A stretch of 64,000 nt of DNA from Ampullaceana balthica (GCA_944989445.1 CALYLW010000125.1:124001-188000), one strand, 5' to 3'; shown: positions 48,050 through 60,477, counted from the first letter of the stretch. Made by a program: numbers and translations. Notes: generated from the letters alone by a model not told the origin.

Positions 48050-48680
48050 TTAATTTTATAAGAGTATGTTTAACTATTTGGAAACAACAAGTTGGCCTTT
48101 CTTTTACTAAAAAATATGTTTTTTATCATCGATTTACTGAAATGACCAAAACTATTGTCGAACTAAATGATGTATTTATATTAAATTTTCCTTATTTATA
48201 TTTCTTCAGCTACCCAATGGACCATGGATTATGTAAAGCGTGGATCTTCACTTTCATTTTAGTACCTACGGATTCTCAATAAGTTAAGCTATCTGATTAT
48301 CCTTCAGATTTACTTCAGGGTTATCTATAAGTGACCATGGACTTATTTTAAAATAGAAGTAAATGACTTTCGACCCAAAAAGTTAAAATTATGATTAGAA
48401 AAAAGAAACCATCTACAATAAATTATGTGTTATTTATAGCTATGCATTTTAAGAAGAAGGCCTGTTACTCAGTCTTTATTTGATATTGCTGTATTGTTAC
48501 AAAACCCTTACCTAAAGGTATGTCTTAAAAGATTTCACAAAAACAATGCTATGCTAAAATTTGATTCCATATATTAATGCTATGATTCATTTGTGTAAAT
48601 CAATGGTCACACCCACCGATATGACTAAGGTCAAGGTTGGAATGAAGCAATTATGCATTTAAATGACTGAAGCAAAGTTT
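48050..48680. other. Upstream of the GPCR exon
   Basis: AT-rich. The 5' untranslated region of the receptor gene should lie here or be spliced in from farther upstream; no TATA box chosen. Confidence 0.4.
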
Positions 48681-48688
48681 AGTCCCCA

Positions 48689-49000
48689 ATGCTTCCTGCT
48701 ATGGAAGCGAGCACGCCTGGCCTTGACCTAGTTTCCACAGTCTCGTGGTCGAATCTCAATGGAGTTTTCAACACTATCGACACAGAAACGGATTTCAACT
48801 ATTGGTCCCTCGGCGACTTCAATGGCAGTAACCTTTCGGGGGCTGGAGTGTACGATGGCGAGCAGCGGGGAGACCGGGTCTGGGGTGACCTGTGGAGGGG
48901 AATACCTTTGGGCATCGTGCTGGCCTTTCTCTGCCTGCTGACCACAGTTGGGAACATTATGGTGCTTCATGCCGTACGCACAGAGAAGCGGCTTCAGACA
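48689..49000 (+). CDS. Aminergic-type class A GPCR, first coding exon
   Basis: The exon encodes 104 residues from ATG to ACA|GTAAGT, ending in phase 0. Residues 1-68 are an extracellular N-terminus without signal peptide, with adjacent glycosylation sequons at N45 (NGS) and N48 (NLS). Residues 71-95 form transmembrane helix 1 (GIPLGIVLAFLCLLTTVGNI), with the conserved GN pair at 88-89 (N1.50), and then the first cytoplasmic loop HAVRTEKRLQT. This loop text is closest, from memory, to histamine H1-like and related biogenic amine receptors; ligand assignment needs the rest of the protein. A second in-frame ATG at codon 5 could also initiate. Base composition is much GC-richer than the flanks. 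I find no TM2-TM7 exons in the remaining 15 kb, so intron 1 extends past the window. Confidence 0.85.
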
Positions 49001-49166
49001 GTAAGTTTCTTATTTATTCTTAAATTTTCTTGTTCACGACTTGTTGAATAGACTGGGGTATAATGTACCTTCTGAATAGACGGGTATAAAATACATTGAT
49101 GAATAGACGGATGTATGATATACTTGTAGTTTAAGGTAAGTTTTACGTAGGTAATGTTTGGATGAG

Positions 49167-49581
49167 GGGGGCCATACATAAATGACGTCACGCACCTAAG
49201 GAGGGGGAGAGGGGGGTCACACATTTGTGAAGATGTGTGTCGAGGGGGAGGGGGATTTTGAAGAAGTCTGACGTCACATCAAATCGCGCAACTTTAAATA
49301 AAAGTTCCGCTTTAATATTTGATTGCTACAATTTATTTAATGACGTTTTACTTGGCTTAGAGCGTGTACATCCTTACACTAAATACATACATAAAGGACA
49401 AAAATGTAATTTGAAAAATGCTCATTTTGAAATAGAAAATACGGCTTTTAGGGGAGGGGGCTAAGCTTTGTGACATATATTTGAGGGCTAGGGGTGTCCA
49501 CTTTTTGTGACGATGTGTGCGAAAGGGGGAGAACGGGGTAAAAAATATGCCATAATAGCTTAACGTCATTTATTGACGGCA
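49167..49581. mobile_element. TGACGTCA-type MITE in the GPCR intron
   Basis: A compact 415-bp copy: left end GGGGCCATACATAAATGACG, right end (minus strand) GTGCCGTCAATAAATGACGT, with 'gtcacacatttgtga' and 'ctttttgtgacgatgtgtg' subterminal blocks. It lies about 170 bases downstream of the GPCR exon 1 donor. Confidence 0.8.
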
Positions 49582-49782
49582 CCTAAGCGGATTAAACCTT
49601 TTTAAAGTATATTTTAAAAAGTTAATTACATTTGGTTTTTTAAAACTTTTTTTGGATAGATATCAACGAATAATATTCATTATCTTTGGATCTAAGAATA
49701 TTACACAAGCTAATCGTAGATATACATATCCAGATCTTAGTATTCGGTTGGTAAAAACTTTTTGAATGTCGTCAGTCTACAC

Positions 49783-51296
49783 CGGTGGTTCCCAAAGTGG
49801 TCCCTACGGACCCCCAGGGGTCCCCGGTATCATTCAGGGGGTCCGTGGAAAACTAAAATTGATCATGGAGTCCCTGAATAGTGTCAGGGAGGTCCACGCA
49901 AGGTTTAATATAAAAAAATTAAAGTGCGATACATTTTCACATGGTAGTTTACATGATTAGATTAAACAAAATGATGTTAAGGCTAAAACTTTTACTAATA
50001 TTATCTCTAATGCTACAGACGGTGTTCCAGCAATGGTAGGATAATACCGACAATTCTTGACATTCTTAAAACAGGGTGTACCGAATCATTATGAATGTAT
50101 TTTCAATGAATTGAGTCATTCATCGTAATCATTTACTCACACAAAATCTCAGTGAACGTTTGCATGGATCACTAAAATCAAAACAATGCATTCAATGAGA
50201 GATCATTCGCTCAACTTTGTTTTGAAAATGATTAAGACTTTAATAGTTTACTACTTCACACAGAAAGACGTTAGTTATCTAAAATTGCATCTTTAAATCA
50301 ATTTGATGCTATCTTTGATTCAGTGTGTTTGAATTCCTGGAAAGCAAAGACAGTGATTTGTGATACCATTTAATGAACTCAAACAATGACATAGGCTATT
50401 TGTTTGCCAATTTAAGGAAACTAATTTGAAACTATAAAGTGAACAATTAAATTTAATCAAAACTAAAAGCGTTGTATCTGCGTTTTGCTGCAAAACTTTT
50501 TCTGTACAAACAAATCTTCGGAAAAGGAGAATTTTATCAGTTTCCAAATCTTTGAAAATTGCAAAGCAGATATGAATAATTGCTGTCTTACTGTCAACAC
50601 GTAACTTTTTTTCCTACAGTCTGAACCAAAGATTTGAGGACATTCTTTACTTGGCTATTTTCAACTAGCAACAAATTCTGGCTAAAAAAGATATCAAAAT
50701 TGTATATCCTGCATATAGAATTATTGTATAAAACTTGTGGAATGCTCTCTCATCTTGCAATTTCGTAGATCATGGATTCAGTGCAGTCAAGAGCTTCATC
50801 ACGAAATTTAAAGAAAGATACCAACTAGAAATTAGCGCCCGAGGGCATGTGCGGTATTTACTCAACAACATCCAGACTTGCATAAATACACTCATAAAAT
50901 CTCATCACGTTTATCCAAGTTATGTTTTAAAATTTTATTCAAAACAAAATTTATAATTTCAACAGATAATTCTTCAACAAATGTTTTTATTGCAGGTTGT
51001 AATTTTTATGCAATGCATTTATGTAGCTTTTTCACTTGTGGGTCATTGTTCCTTTAAAGCTGCGTGGCTGCGTGCAGATATCTGACCAACGCCGCGCTGG
51101 AGTTTAGAATTACCGGAAGCACATTTTGTAACAAAAAAGTGCACACACAAAAATGGATGCAGTGCAACTTTGCACACATTTTCTTTAAAACTTTCAACCG
51201 AACCAACGAACCTTAGCAAGAACATTCTTTGGGGGTCGTGGGCAAGTTTCGACTATAAAAAGGGGTCCATGGGTCAAAACAGTTAGGGAACCACTG
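49783..51296 (+). mobile_element. Degenerate hAT transposon, ZBED5/Charlie-like
   Basis: Terminal repeats CGGTGGTTCCCAAAGTGG and (minus strand, right) CAGTGGTTCCCTAACTG are flanked by GTCTACAC and GTCTCCAT (6 of 8 match), as for hAT 8-bp duplications. Transposase remains on the plus strand: DGVPAMVG near 50016, SERLHGSLKS near 50155, FAQLCFEND.DFNSLLLHTE near 50207-50265, and the C-terminal dimerisation block VDHGFSAVKSFITKFKERYQ with ARGHVRYLLNNIQ at 50768-50880. Numerous stops and frameshifts; not active. Confidence 0.85.
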
Positions 51297-51309
51297 GTCT
51301 CCATGAAAA

Positions 51310-52725
51310 GTAAAGAAACAAATTAAACTATAATTTATTCTATATTGATATATATAAATATGTAATCATAAGATGTCCTTAGAAAAGAAAGTAATCTCCA
51401 GTGCCCAGGCTTAATAGCCTCTATAGAGTTGTATGAACGTCAATAACCTATTTTAAAATGTCCCTTGAAGGGTTCAATGCATAGAATATACTTTAACTTT
51501 TGCACAAATCAAGTTATTGTAGTTTTTTTTTACTTTTCATTTTAAACATGGCACAAAAATTGTTTTTTATATTTAAAAAAAAATCATTAGAACTGTTAAC
51601 GCATTTAGTAATTTGGTTGGATGTTCTAAAAACAAAAGCTTATATAAAAATGTCATTATTGATGTCGATAGAAAGTTTAATGTCAAAAGAGAGAAATCAA
51701 AACACTATCACATTCTTATCATTTAAACGTGTGTTCTGTCTTTTAACTTTACTGGTTCTTATTGAGTAAAACAATATGATTTAAAGCATAATAAAACATA
51801 TTTTTCTAATATAGAATCAAAAAAAGAAACTCACATTGAGATTTATCTGGTTAATTTTTAAAAATAGACAGTTTTCCTTTGGGTAGTTGTAAAAGTTTTG
51901 CAGCGCGACTAAGAGTTAGTTGTTGTTGTTTTTTTGTAATAAAATTATCTTTTACCCTGATATACAATGAATCAGTATACGCCTCTTACTTTCTAGATTC
52001 ATAGGCTTTGATGCAATGATTCCGATATATGATTTCAACATTATGGCACTAGTTCACCATTTCTAATGGCAGAAAAATAATCTTACATTCACTTTATATA
52101 GAGTTAAATGATGCCAAATAAAAAGTAATGGTAATATAAAGGTTTTAACTCAAAATCGTACGTGAAAATTTCATTGTCCCAGATTTTTTATAGTTGTGAA
52201 TATTTCCTATCTAATATTATTGTAATGTTCAATCTCAAGTGATATAATTCTTTCTCTCAAAATTTTATTCTAAAAGAAAAATCACGGAAATTTTCACACG
52301 CCCAATTTTAAAAATTTTTGAAGTCTTTCAATTGCATCGATCCCATATTAAATTGTAAAAAAAAATGATGAAAGGGAAATCGTCATTATTCATTTATTAG
52401 TTTGTTAAAATGTCTACAAAATCGTTTTTAAGTTAGGTAGTGGATATTATCACTTTTTTTGTAATTATTTCCCGGTTTGCTTCAGTGAAATAATTATAGG
52501 AAATAATGAAATATAATGTTCAGTCTTTGATAATATGTAACAAATTACCTAAAAAGTATTTATCTTTAAATAAACGTTCACTTTAACTTAAGCTTTTGTG
52601 TTGAAAATACTCGTCTGCATGTGTAATATCTATTTGGAAAAGTTATGAGTAAATTAAAAAATACAGTATTATCATTTGCAATGGTGTCTGTGGAGTTGAC
52701 AGGAGGGTCAGGTTCACAATCACTG
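51310..52725. other. AT-rich intronic sequence, nothing recognised
   Basis: Presumed intron 1 of the GPCR gene. The 89-codon plus-strand frame at 51500-51769 is lysine- and leucine-rich by base composition and has no domain. Confidence 0.4.
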
Positions 52726-52729
52726 GAGA

Positions 52730-53110
52730 AAAATTGAGATAAACAAGAAATCGAGAAGAATGTATGGAGAAAAGGAAATTAATTAACGAGAAGAAAAAAT
52801 ATTATGAAAATTGAGAAAAATAGAAAAGATAAAGGTGGGAGCTAGGGCGAGAGACGGGGTGATATACACATAAATAGAGATGGAAAAGAGAGATGAAGAC
52901 AGAAAAGCGCGAGATAAAGTGGACAAAAAAATAATAAAATGAGAAGACAAAAAGGAAAAAGAGGGTGGTGAGGTATAGCAGGAGATACTGATAGGTGATA
53001 GAAATAAACAAATACATTGAGAGCAGAGAAAGTGTGGAGTGGTGTGAAAGAGAGGTAAACAAGGGAAGGGCGCGAGAGAGAGAAAAGGGAGGAGAGAGAT
53101 AACATTAGAG
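52730..53110 (+). repeat. Polypurine (GA-rich) low-complexity tract
   Basis: About 380 bases with strong purine bias on the plus strand ('gagaagaaaaaatatt', 'gagagagagaaaaggg'). The long minus-strand frames here are pyrimidine translations rich in Ser, Leu and Phe and are not genes. Confidence 0.8.
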
Positions 53111-53334
53111 GAAAGAAAGCGATGTGGACTATTTAATTCAGATGTAGAAAACTGCGCAGTGTATGATAGACCAAGACTAAGCTGACCCCTTTTAGCTAAA
53201 AGTTTTATTTCTGGTATTTGCAACTGAATCCCTTTGCCTTTAATAAAGGTATATGTGTCCATTTAAATGTATTCATTGATCCAGTGTAAATCAATTTCAG
53301 GAAGTGTTCTGTCATACTTTTAAAACATAGTTGA

Positions 53335-53525
53335 CTACAAGGTCACATCATATTGATCCAACAGGTAAAAACATGCTACACTTGTCGGTCGTAACATAAT
53401 GAACTTATGGTGCATATCATACTGAGCTTAAAGGCCATATTACATTGAACCTATAGGTCAGAAAATTCTAAATTTTTAGGTCAGAACAAAATGACTTGTA
53501 AGTTAGAAAATACTTAATTTTTACT
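53335..53525 (+). repeat. Diverged 23-24 bp tandem repeat
   Basis: About eight loose units of '(a)ggtcacatcatattgaacctat' type. Each starts with GGT or GGC and ends in a 'tga(a/t)c' block. Confidence 0.55.
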
Positions 53526-53529
53526 TAAT

Positions 53530-55050
53530 TTTCACATTACCTTTTTTTTCTAAATCTTTCAATGAGTCTTATCTAATCACTTCAAACGTCTTTGTTCGCT
53601 GTCGATTGACGCCTTAAACTCACCTGTCCGCTCAGACGTGTTAGACTAAATAAGGTAGTAAAATTTGATATGAAGTCACCCCATTTCATGTGAATTTTTA
53701 TGCTTTAATTGTTCCCATAATATGTCTCGTTTGATGAGTAGCAAGCTCTGAACCCCTCATTAGTTGCCTATTCTGACTTGTCAGACGGTCGCAAGTTTCC
53801 CAAACAGACGGTACACGACCATCATTGCATCTTAAGCTCGGCATCAATATTTAAAAAATCACACAAAGCCGTCACCCCTTCTGTTTGATGGGCAGAACAC
53901 TTGCTTCCGGTTGTCGTTGTCTACCCATCAGACCTTAGTCCACACTTCCGTCTTGAATGTCACGTGAACAGTCCGGTCTCGTGTCAGACAATCTTATGTC
54001 AGCCAACACATTCACCCCTTTCCAGGAAAAAATTATGTTATTTCCAGAGGAAATCTTTGGTAACACAATTAAGTATTTTAAACTGGTAGATAAATTTGTT
54101 TACAGTAACATGTTGTCTTTAATGCACTGATTGACCCGAAGAATTCAAGCATTAGGGTTTGGTAAATTGTTGGTGCTTTGGAAATCACATTACACATTAG
54201 TAAAATGGTTAAAATATTAGAACTTTATTGTAACTTACTGTTATATGTTCTTTGCTTTTAAAAAGTGTAAACTAGAAATAGAAAATCTTAAATGTTTTAG
54301 CCCAGACACAGTAAAATTTAGATCAAATACATGGATAGACAGTCAGTTCTTGTCATATTTCAACTTCTATAATCATTGTAAGTTCTCTTTGAACTTGTAT
54401 TGTTTTACTTTTCAGAGATTATATTTTTTTAAGTAATTAATAAAACTGCACGAAAATAATACTAGTAAAGTTAGAGGTTTTTTAATTTTATAAAAGTCTA
54501 CACATAATTAGAAAAAATTACTTAACAAAGATGCTTAACTTTAACTTGTCGCTAATTAATTTTCATTTGTTGGTCATTGATAACACATTTTAATAACTGG
54601 TGATAGGTCGTGCATGCAGAGACAGTATTCTATTTATTAGAAATGACAAAAATGAAATACTTTCTTTGTACTTCTATTCTGGCCTTGTTCGTCAGAGCGT
54701 AGTTTCAATTCAGTTAACAGACGTGATACTACTAAATAAAGGTGGCATGAGTTATTTAGCTAGGTCACCGTTAGGTTGAATTTTCTTAATGGAGAACTAA
54801 GAGGTAACGGGGCGGGTGAAGTAAAAGTAATTTAATGAGAACAGCATCTCCGCCCCTGCACTTAGTAACGTTATCGGTTGTTGGATTCAGGAAGGTAACA
54901 AAAGCTTTGCGTGGCGGGGCGGGGTTGGGTGGGGGAGAAGAACATTTCAGAAAACTCTTTTCTGCGGATGGCAAGCAGTGCTCGACACTTCTTTTGTAGC
55001 TGGTAAATAGACAGCTAAGTCGCAAAATACTGGATGTTGTAAGAAATATA
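53530..55050. other. Intronic spacer, no confirmed exon
   Basis: The plus-strand frame 53901-54089 is less AT-rich but lacks recognisable GPCR helix or other motifs. A G-rich patch lies at 54905-54940. Nothing else recognised. Confidence 0.4.
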
Positions 55051-55057
55051 TATTTTT

Positions 55058-55555
55058 AAATCCTTTATATTAACTCGTGGTGTCTGCGGCGGACCTTGCT
55101 TGCTTGCTTGCTTGCTTGTCGCCAAAACTTTTGATCGATTTTTAACCCACTTGCTCGCAAGATAGCGAGCTGAAATTTTGCAGGCAGTTTCGTACCGATG
55201 ATAAAAACAATGTATCAAAATTTCAGATCGATCGCATGTACCGTAATTAAATTATTGATTTTTTAGATTATTTTTTTTATTCCTATGTATCATGCTATTT
55301 TTTGAGATAGAGCGTCGCGGTGCGTATTATATTGAACAACCTTTCTGTCGCGCAATAAGGTGCGTATTTTATTGACAGCTCTTTTTATAAACATATTCCT
55401 GATCGGTGCGTATTATATTAAACACGTTTTACGACACAACTTCAATTTTGTATTTCTGGCTGGTCTGGCGCTGCGTATTATAATGAACATTCTTTTAGTT
55501 ACTTCTCGTACATAAAGGATTTATAGTCAAAAACTTGGTTTTTTACGGGTTTTTC
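55058..55555 (+). mobile_element. Family B interspersed repeat
   Basis: Nearly identical to 10828-11330 over its full length, including 'acccacttgctcgcaagatagcgagctgaaattttgcagg' and the end CATAAAGGATTTATAGTCAA..TTTTTTACGGG. One extra TTGC unit in the early tetranucleotide block. High identity implies recent activity or conversion. Confidence 0.9.
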
Positions 55556-55559
55556 TTAT

Positions 55560-56095
55560 TTGTGTTTCTCTTGTTTATCTTCATATGAGAGTACAATTAT
55601 ATTTATATATATTATAAAGAAGAAATTAAAAATTATGTTGAAAAAATATTTTTTATTCGAATTGAAAGCCTATGAAGTATCTAAAATATAACATATCTGT
55701 ACAAAATTTTCCTTTTCAAATTCATTTGAAATCCTATGTTTCAATACCAGCTTTTAAAATTCGTTTCAATGGACTTGTGTTGTTCCCTTGAATTTCATAT
55801 CGCCTGTATATATCAGCCACTTCACGCGAGGTGTACATAAATGTTTGTGGAAAAAAATAAAGGATATGGGGCTCAATCCAGAAATCATGTTTTTAAAGAA
55901 GGCTATTAGACGTTAGTTATCGTTTTTACAGGCAGTAACAACGATAGGCTCAAGAGGGGGGTCATCTTTGAACGTTTGCCCTCTGGGAAGTATCGTAATT
56001 CTCATTTAGATATTACTTGCGTCATCATAATATAAAGAGATTTGTAAGTCACATTAAACAGGTTTTATTTCCTCCAAAGCATGTACAGTGATATT
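55560..56095. other. AT-rich spacer before the minisatellite
   Basis: No gene or repeat recognised. Confidence 0.4.
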
Positions 56096-56099
56096 CAAC

Positions 56100-57870
56100 T
56101 ATATCGCTGTGGCCGTAGTATCATTATATTTATGTGTAATGCTTTTTGCTTGGTAAAATGATATTCAAATGTAATGCTGTTAGTATGTTAGTTTCCTGGC
56201 ATTATATTTGTATGTAACGCTGTTTGCGTGGTAATATGATATTCCAATGTAACGCTGTTGGCGTAGTATCATTATATTTCTGTGTAATGCTTTTGGCTTG
56301 GTAAAGTGAGATTTAAATATAACGCTATAGCGTGGTGACATGGTAGTTATATGTAAGGATTTTTGGAGTGGTACATGATATTGGAATGTAACTGTATTGG
56401 CGGGTAACATGATATTGGAATGTAACTGTATTGGCGGGTAACATGATATTGGAATGTAACTGTATTGGCGGGGTAACATGATATTGGAATGTAACTGTAT
56501 TGGCGGGTAACATGATATTGGAATGTAACTGTATTGGCGGGGTAACATGATATTGGAATGTAACTCTATTGGCGGGTAACATGATATTGGAATGTAACTC
56601 TATTGGCGGGGTAACATGATATTGGAATGTAACTCTATTGGCGGGGTTACATGATATTGGAATGTAACTCTATTGGTGGGGTAACGTGATATTGGAATGT
56701 AACTCTATTGGCGGGGTAACGTGATATTGGAATGTAACTGTATTGCCGGGTAACGTGATATTGGAATGTAACTCTATTGGCGGGGTAACATGACATTGGA
56801 ATGTAACTCTATTGGCGGGGTAACATAATATTGGAATGTAACTCTATTGGCGGGGTAACATGATATTGGAATGTAACTCTATTGGCGGGGTAACATGAAA
56901 TTGGAATCTAACTGTATTGGCGGGGTAACATAATATTGGAATGTAACTCTATTGGCGGGGTAACATGAAATTGGAATGTAACTGTATTGGCGGGTAACAT
57001 GATATTGGAATGTAACTCTATTGGCGGGTAACATGATATTGGGATGTAACTGTATTGGCGGGTAACATGATATTGGAATGTAACCCTATTGGCGGGTAAC
57101 ATGAAATTGGAATGTAACTGTATTGGCGGGTAACATGATATTGGAATGTAACTCTATTGGCGGGTAACATGATATTGGAATGTAACTCTATTGGCGGGGT
57201 AACGTGATATTGGAATGTAACTGTATTGGCGGGGTAACGTGATATTGGAATGTAACTCTATTGGCGGGGTAACGTGATATTGGAATGTAACTGTATTGGC
57301 GGGGTAACATAATATTGGAATGTAACTCTATTGGCGGGGTAACATGATATTGGAATGTAACTCTATTGGCGGGGTAACATGAAATTGGAATCTAACTGTA
57401 TTGGCGGGTTAACATAATATTGGAATGTAACTCTATTGGCGGGGTAACATGAAATTGGAATGTAACTGTATAGGCGGGTAACATGATATTGGAATGTAAC
57501 TCTATTGGCGGGTAACATGATATTGGGATGTAACTGTATTGGCGGGTAACATGATATTGGAATGTAACTCTATTGGCGGGTAACATGATATTGGAATGTA
57601 ACTCTATTGGCGGGGTAACATGAGATTGGAATGTAACTGTATTGGCGGGTAACATGATATTGGAATGTAACTGTATTGGCGGGTAACATGATATTGGAAT
57701 GTAACTCTACTGGCGGGTAACATGATATTGGAATGTAAATCTATTGGCGGGGACCCTGAAATCGGAATGTAACTCTATTGGCGGGGTAACATGAAATTGG
57801 AATCTAACTCTTTTGGCGGGGTAACATGATATTGGAATATAACGCTGTTGGCGTGGTACTTGTGATAGTC
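56100..57870 (+). repeat. 34/35-bp minisatellite with higher-order structure
   Basis: The core (about 56390-57840) has roughly forty copies of a unit reading 'taacatgatattggaatgtaact(c/g)tattggcggg(g)'. Length is 34 or 35 depending on GGG or GGGG. Variants (c/g at one site; gatatt, gaaatt, aatatt; cat/cgt) recur in blocks: the marker 'ggaatctaactgtattgg' recurs 484 bases apart (56907 and 57391), consistent with a 14-unit block. Edge units (56100-56390 and 57835-57870) are strongly diverged and share 'aacgctgttggcgtggta', the expected pattern when unequal exchange homogenises the middle. Reading frames on the minus strand are repeats of the same translation and are not genes. Confidence 0.95.
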
Positions 57871-57874
57871 AAAC

Positions 57875-58460
57875 GTCTAAACGATAAAAGAGGGGCTCTA
57901 GATAAAAGAATCGCTCATGATAATACCAATTACAATGAAGACGCACTATGAAGAAGACAATATCAACGTTCCTACAGAGTTGGAGTAGTAACATTGATTG
58001 CATATGGATATGACGTGGAGATCATAAAATAAATAAATGCTATAAAATGTATTCCTTATCGTTATGACTTCCCGAAACTCCACATAAACTTACAAGTTTT
58101 GACATTAGAGGAAATGAAATGATTCAAATTGTAATCAGAGTTAGAGTCGTGTGGTTTGTTCCCCTGGGAAGAAGATACTATTTATTGGTTTGTATTCTTT
58201 GAGAGTAAAAATATGTAGTGTTTTATTTTCCTAGTTTACTTTATGGAATTAGGTTGAGTTTTGTTCTGTGGGAATGTAATGATATAAAGATTTCTGTTCT
58301 TTCTGGGATGAAGTTCATGTTTGTCATATGTGGAAGTATATTATCTATACACCTTGTCTGAATAAATTCCCATTAATGTCCCAATTATTAGGTTAGGCCT
58401 AGGCCATTTAAAGATTTGTTGAAAATTCTATCCAATGCATAATACTAGAACCAATTCGTA
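57875..58460. other. Spacer, nothing recognised
   Basis: AT-rich with no exon or repeat assigned. Confidence 0.4.
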
Positions 58461-58472
58461 GAATAGTTGATG

Positions 58473-58672
58473 CAGTGGCGTCACAAGGGGGGTGCGGTGG
58501 GGCGGACCGCCCCTGGTGACACCAATGAGGTGGGGTGACACCAAAATCTAAAATTCTGTATGTTCCCGTTATTTGGCACTGGACAAATCGGAGGAATTCT
58601 ATGGGTTAAGTCGTTAGGGGGTGACACCATGAGCTACCGCCCCGGGTGACACCAAACCTACTGACGCCTCTG
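58473..58672. mobile_element. 200-bp hAT MITE with perfect target duplication
   Basis: Ends CAGTGGCGTCAC (left) and CAGAGGCGTCAG (minus strand, right); a 'ggtgacacc' motif recurs in both orientations. The octamer AGTTGATG lies exactly on both sides (58465-58472 and 58673-58680), diagnostic of hAT insertion. Confidence 0.9.
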
Positions 58673-58684
58673 AGTTGATGTACC

Positions 58685-60470
58685 AATGACCTTTCTCTTT
58701 ATGATTATTTATTTATTTTTATTCTTGAAAAACTAAAGAACCACGTGTAGACATTTGGTGTTGCTAAAAAAACAGATTTTTTTTTCAATGTTTAAAAAAA
58801 ATAAATGATTTTCACTAGTACTTTTCACATGTAAAATCAAAGAATTTAATTATTGAATCATTGAAAACTTCAACGCAACAACTATATTACTTTTCCTTGT
58901 TCTAACCACGATGTTTACTCCACGAAAGACTCATTTCTTAACGTAGTTACAATTCTTCGCTCTTTTTAAAGCTATCATCATTTTGACGCTTATTTTCTCT
59001 ATCTTCGTCCCAGATGTTTTTTTTCGTTAGTTCGCAAAGTCTTCAATTGAGAAAGTCCTTAGTTAAAGTCTTCCCATTTCTTCGCCAATTAAAATAAACA
59101 AATCAGGACTGTGTGCTCTATTCGATACACAGAAGCTAGTGAGAACAGAGATAAGCCAAAAACAATTATTCTGATCATGGCGTCCACTTGCCAAAGGCAG
59201 TAAACGTCCATTTAGCCTTGAGAGGACAGATTACAACTTTCTTGAGTGAATTGTTATGGAGCGATTTGAGCCAGAGAACTTGGATAGATGGCCTCTTGTC
59301 TTTAAATTACCATGGACTTGAATATTTATGTTTAGTGTTTAGGCAGGTGCGTTGTTTTAGGTAAATACTGTACTTTCAAATAATTGTGTGCATGCTACAA
59401 TGCATTGGCCTGAGGGAACCAGAAAAGTGAGATTAATATTCGAAGCTTAATTCAATTAAAAGTATTTAACTCTAGAGACGGTTATTGAAAATGTAGGTAA
59501 ATAAGATTAAATAAAAACTGGTCCGTTGCTAGGTCACTTAGAAATACGCATATTTGTACTGTCCTGGTTAATATAGGTATTTTTTTAATAGCTAAATACC
59601 ATGGTCATTTAGAAATGCTCCAATAGGCCTACTCCGAGGACATTTAAGATATGCTCTATTAAAATTACAGTTTTATTAAGTAGATACAACTTATTCAATC
59701 GAAGAATAAACAACGCACACAATTTTAGATTACGCTGGGAAATTACATAGAAACAAAAACAAAAAAAACCACAACAAAAAACCCACGCAAATTGTAGGCT
59801 ATTGCGCATGCACGTTGAAAGATGAAAGCTCCTAAAGCTTAAATTGTCCACTTTCAAAACCTTTTTTAACATTGCTTAATAGCTCGTCTGTCTTTTACTA
59901 CGACATAAATTTTAGTACCATTAAATGCTCCACGCGAATTTCCAATAATTTATCTTGAAAAGAAGGATTTCATCGAAATTTTTGTGTGGATAGATCATAA
60001 CCTTTAGATCAATGTGAAGTACTGGTTTAATAGTCGTTTAAGTACAAACATAATTGTTTGGAAAATGCGACGGAGACACTTTAAGAGATCTGGTAAATGA
60101 TGGTGTTTTAAAAGCAGGTCGTACGTGTATGAACATCGCCGACACGAAACTAAACACCTTAATGATAGATAATATGGAAAGAAATATCATCTACAGTTGC
60201 TAAACAAGTGTACAATTATCATTTATTTTCATAAGTACGAGATCTGAAATTCATCCAAATAATAATTCTTTGTAATCATTTTAAATTTTAAGACTTTGCT
60301 TTATTAAAAATTTTAGCCGAAGACTTGATACAAAAATAAATAAAGATATAAGTTGCAAGCAGAGTTTTCTTAAATATATAAAAATAAACTTTTGAAATAA
60401 TGTGGGAATTGCATGAATTAAAATTTTCCAGACAATTCGAAATAGACGTACTCAAATAATAAAGAGGGAC
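58685..60470. other. Spacer, no gene seen
   Basis: No recognisable coding exon. The frame 59609-59872 (minus) is rich in Cys and Phe by chance and has no domain. Confidence 0.4.
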
Positions 60471-60477
60471 AATCATA

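Noticed and set aside
52783..53262. 159-codon minus-strand open frame
   Set aside because: It is the translation of a polypyrimidine strand: Ser/Leu/Phe/Pro-rich text in all three frames. No domain and no start context.
53901..54089. Possible further GPCR exon
   Set aside because: No transmembrane helix or conserved aminergic receptor motif (such as the TM2 LAVAD or the DRY region) in any frame.
56180..57655. Repetitive minus-strand proteins in the minisatellite
   Set aside because: Peptide repeats reflect a 34/35-bp DNA repeat. The frame shifts with each 34-bp unit, so the same text appears in different frames; no conserved coding frame.
56390..57840. Possible CRISPR-like array
   Set aside because: Units are directly contiguous without unique spacers, and the setting is an animal genome. 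It is a minisatellite.
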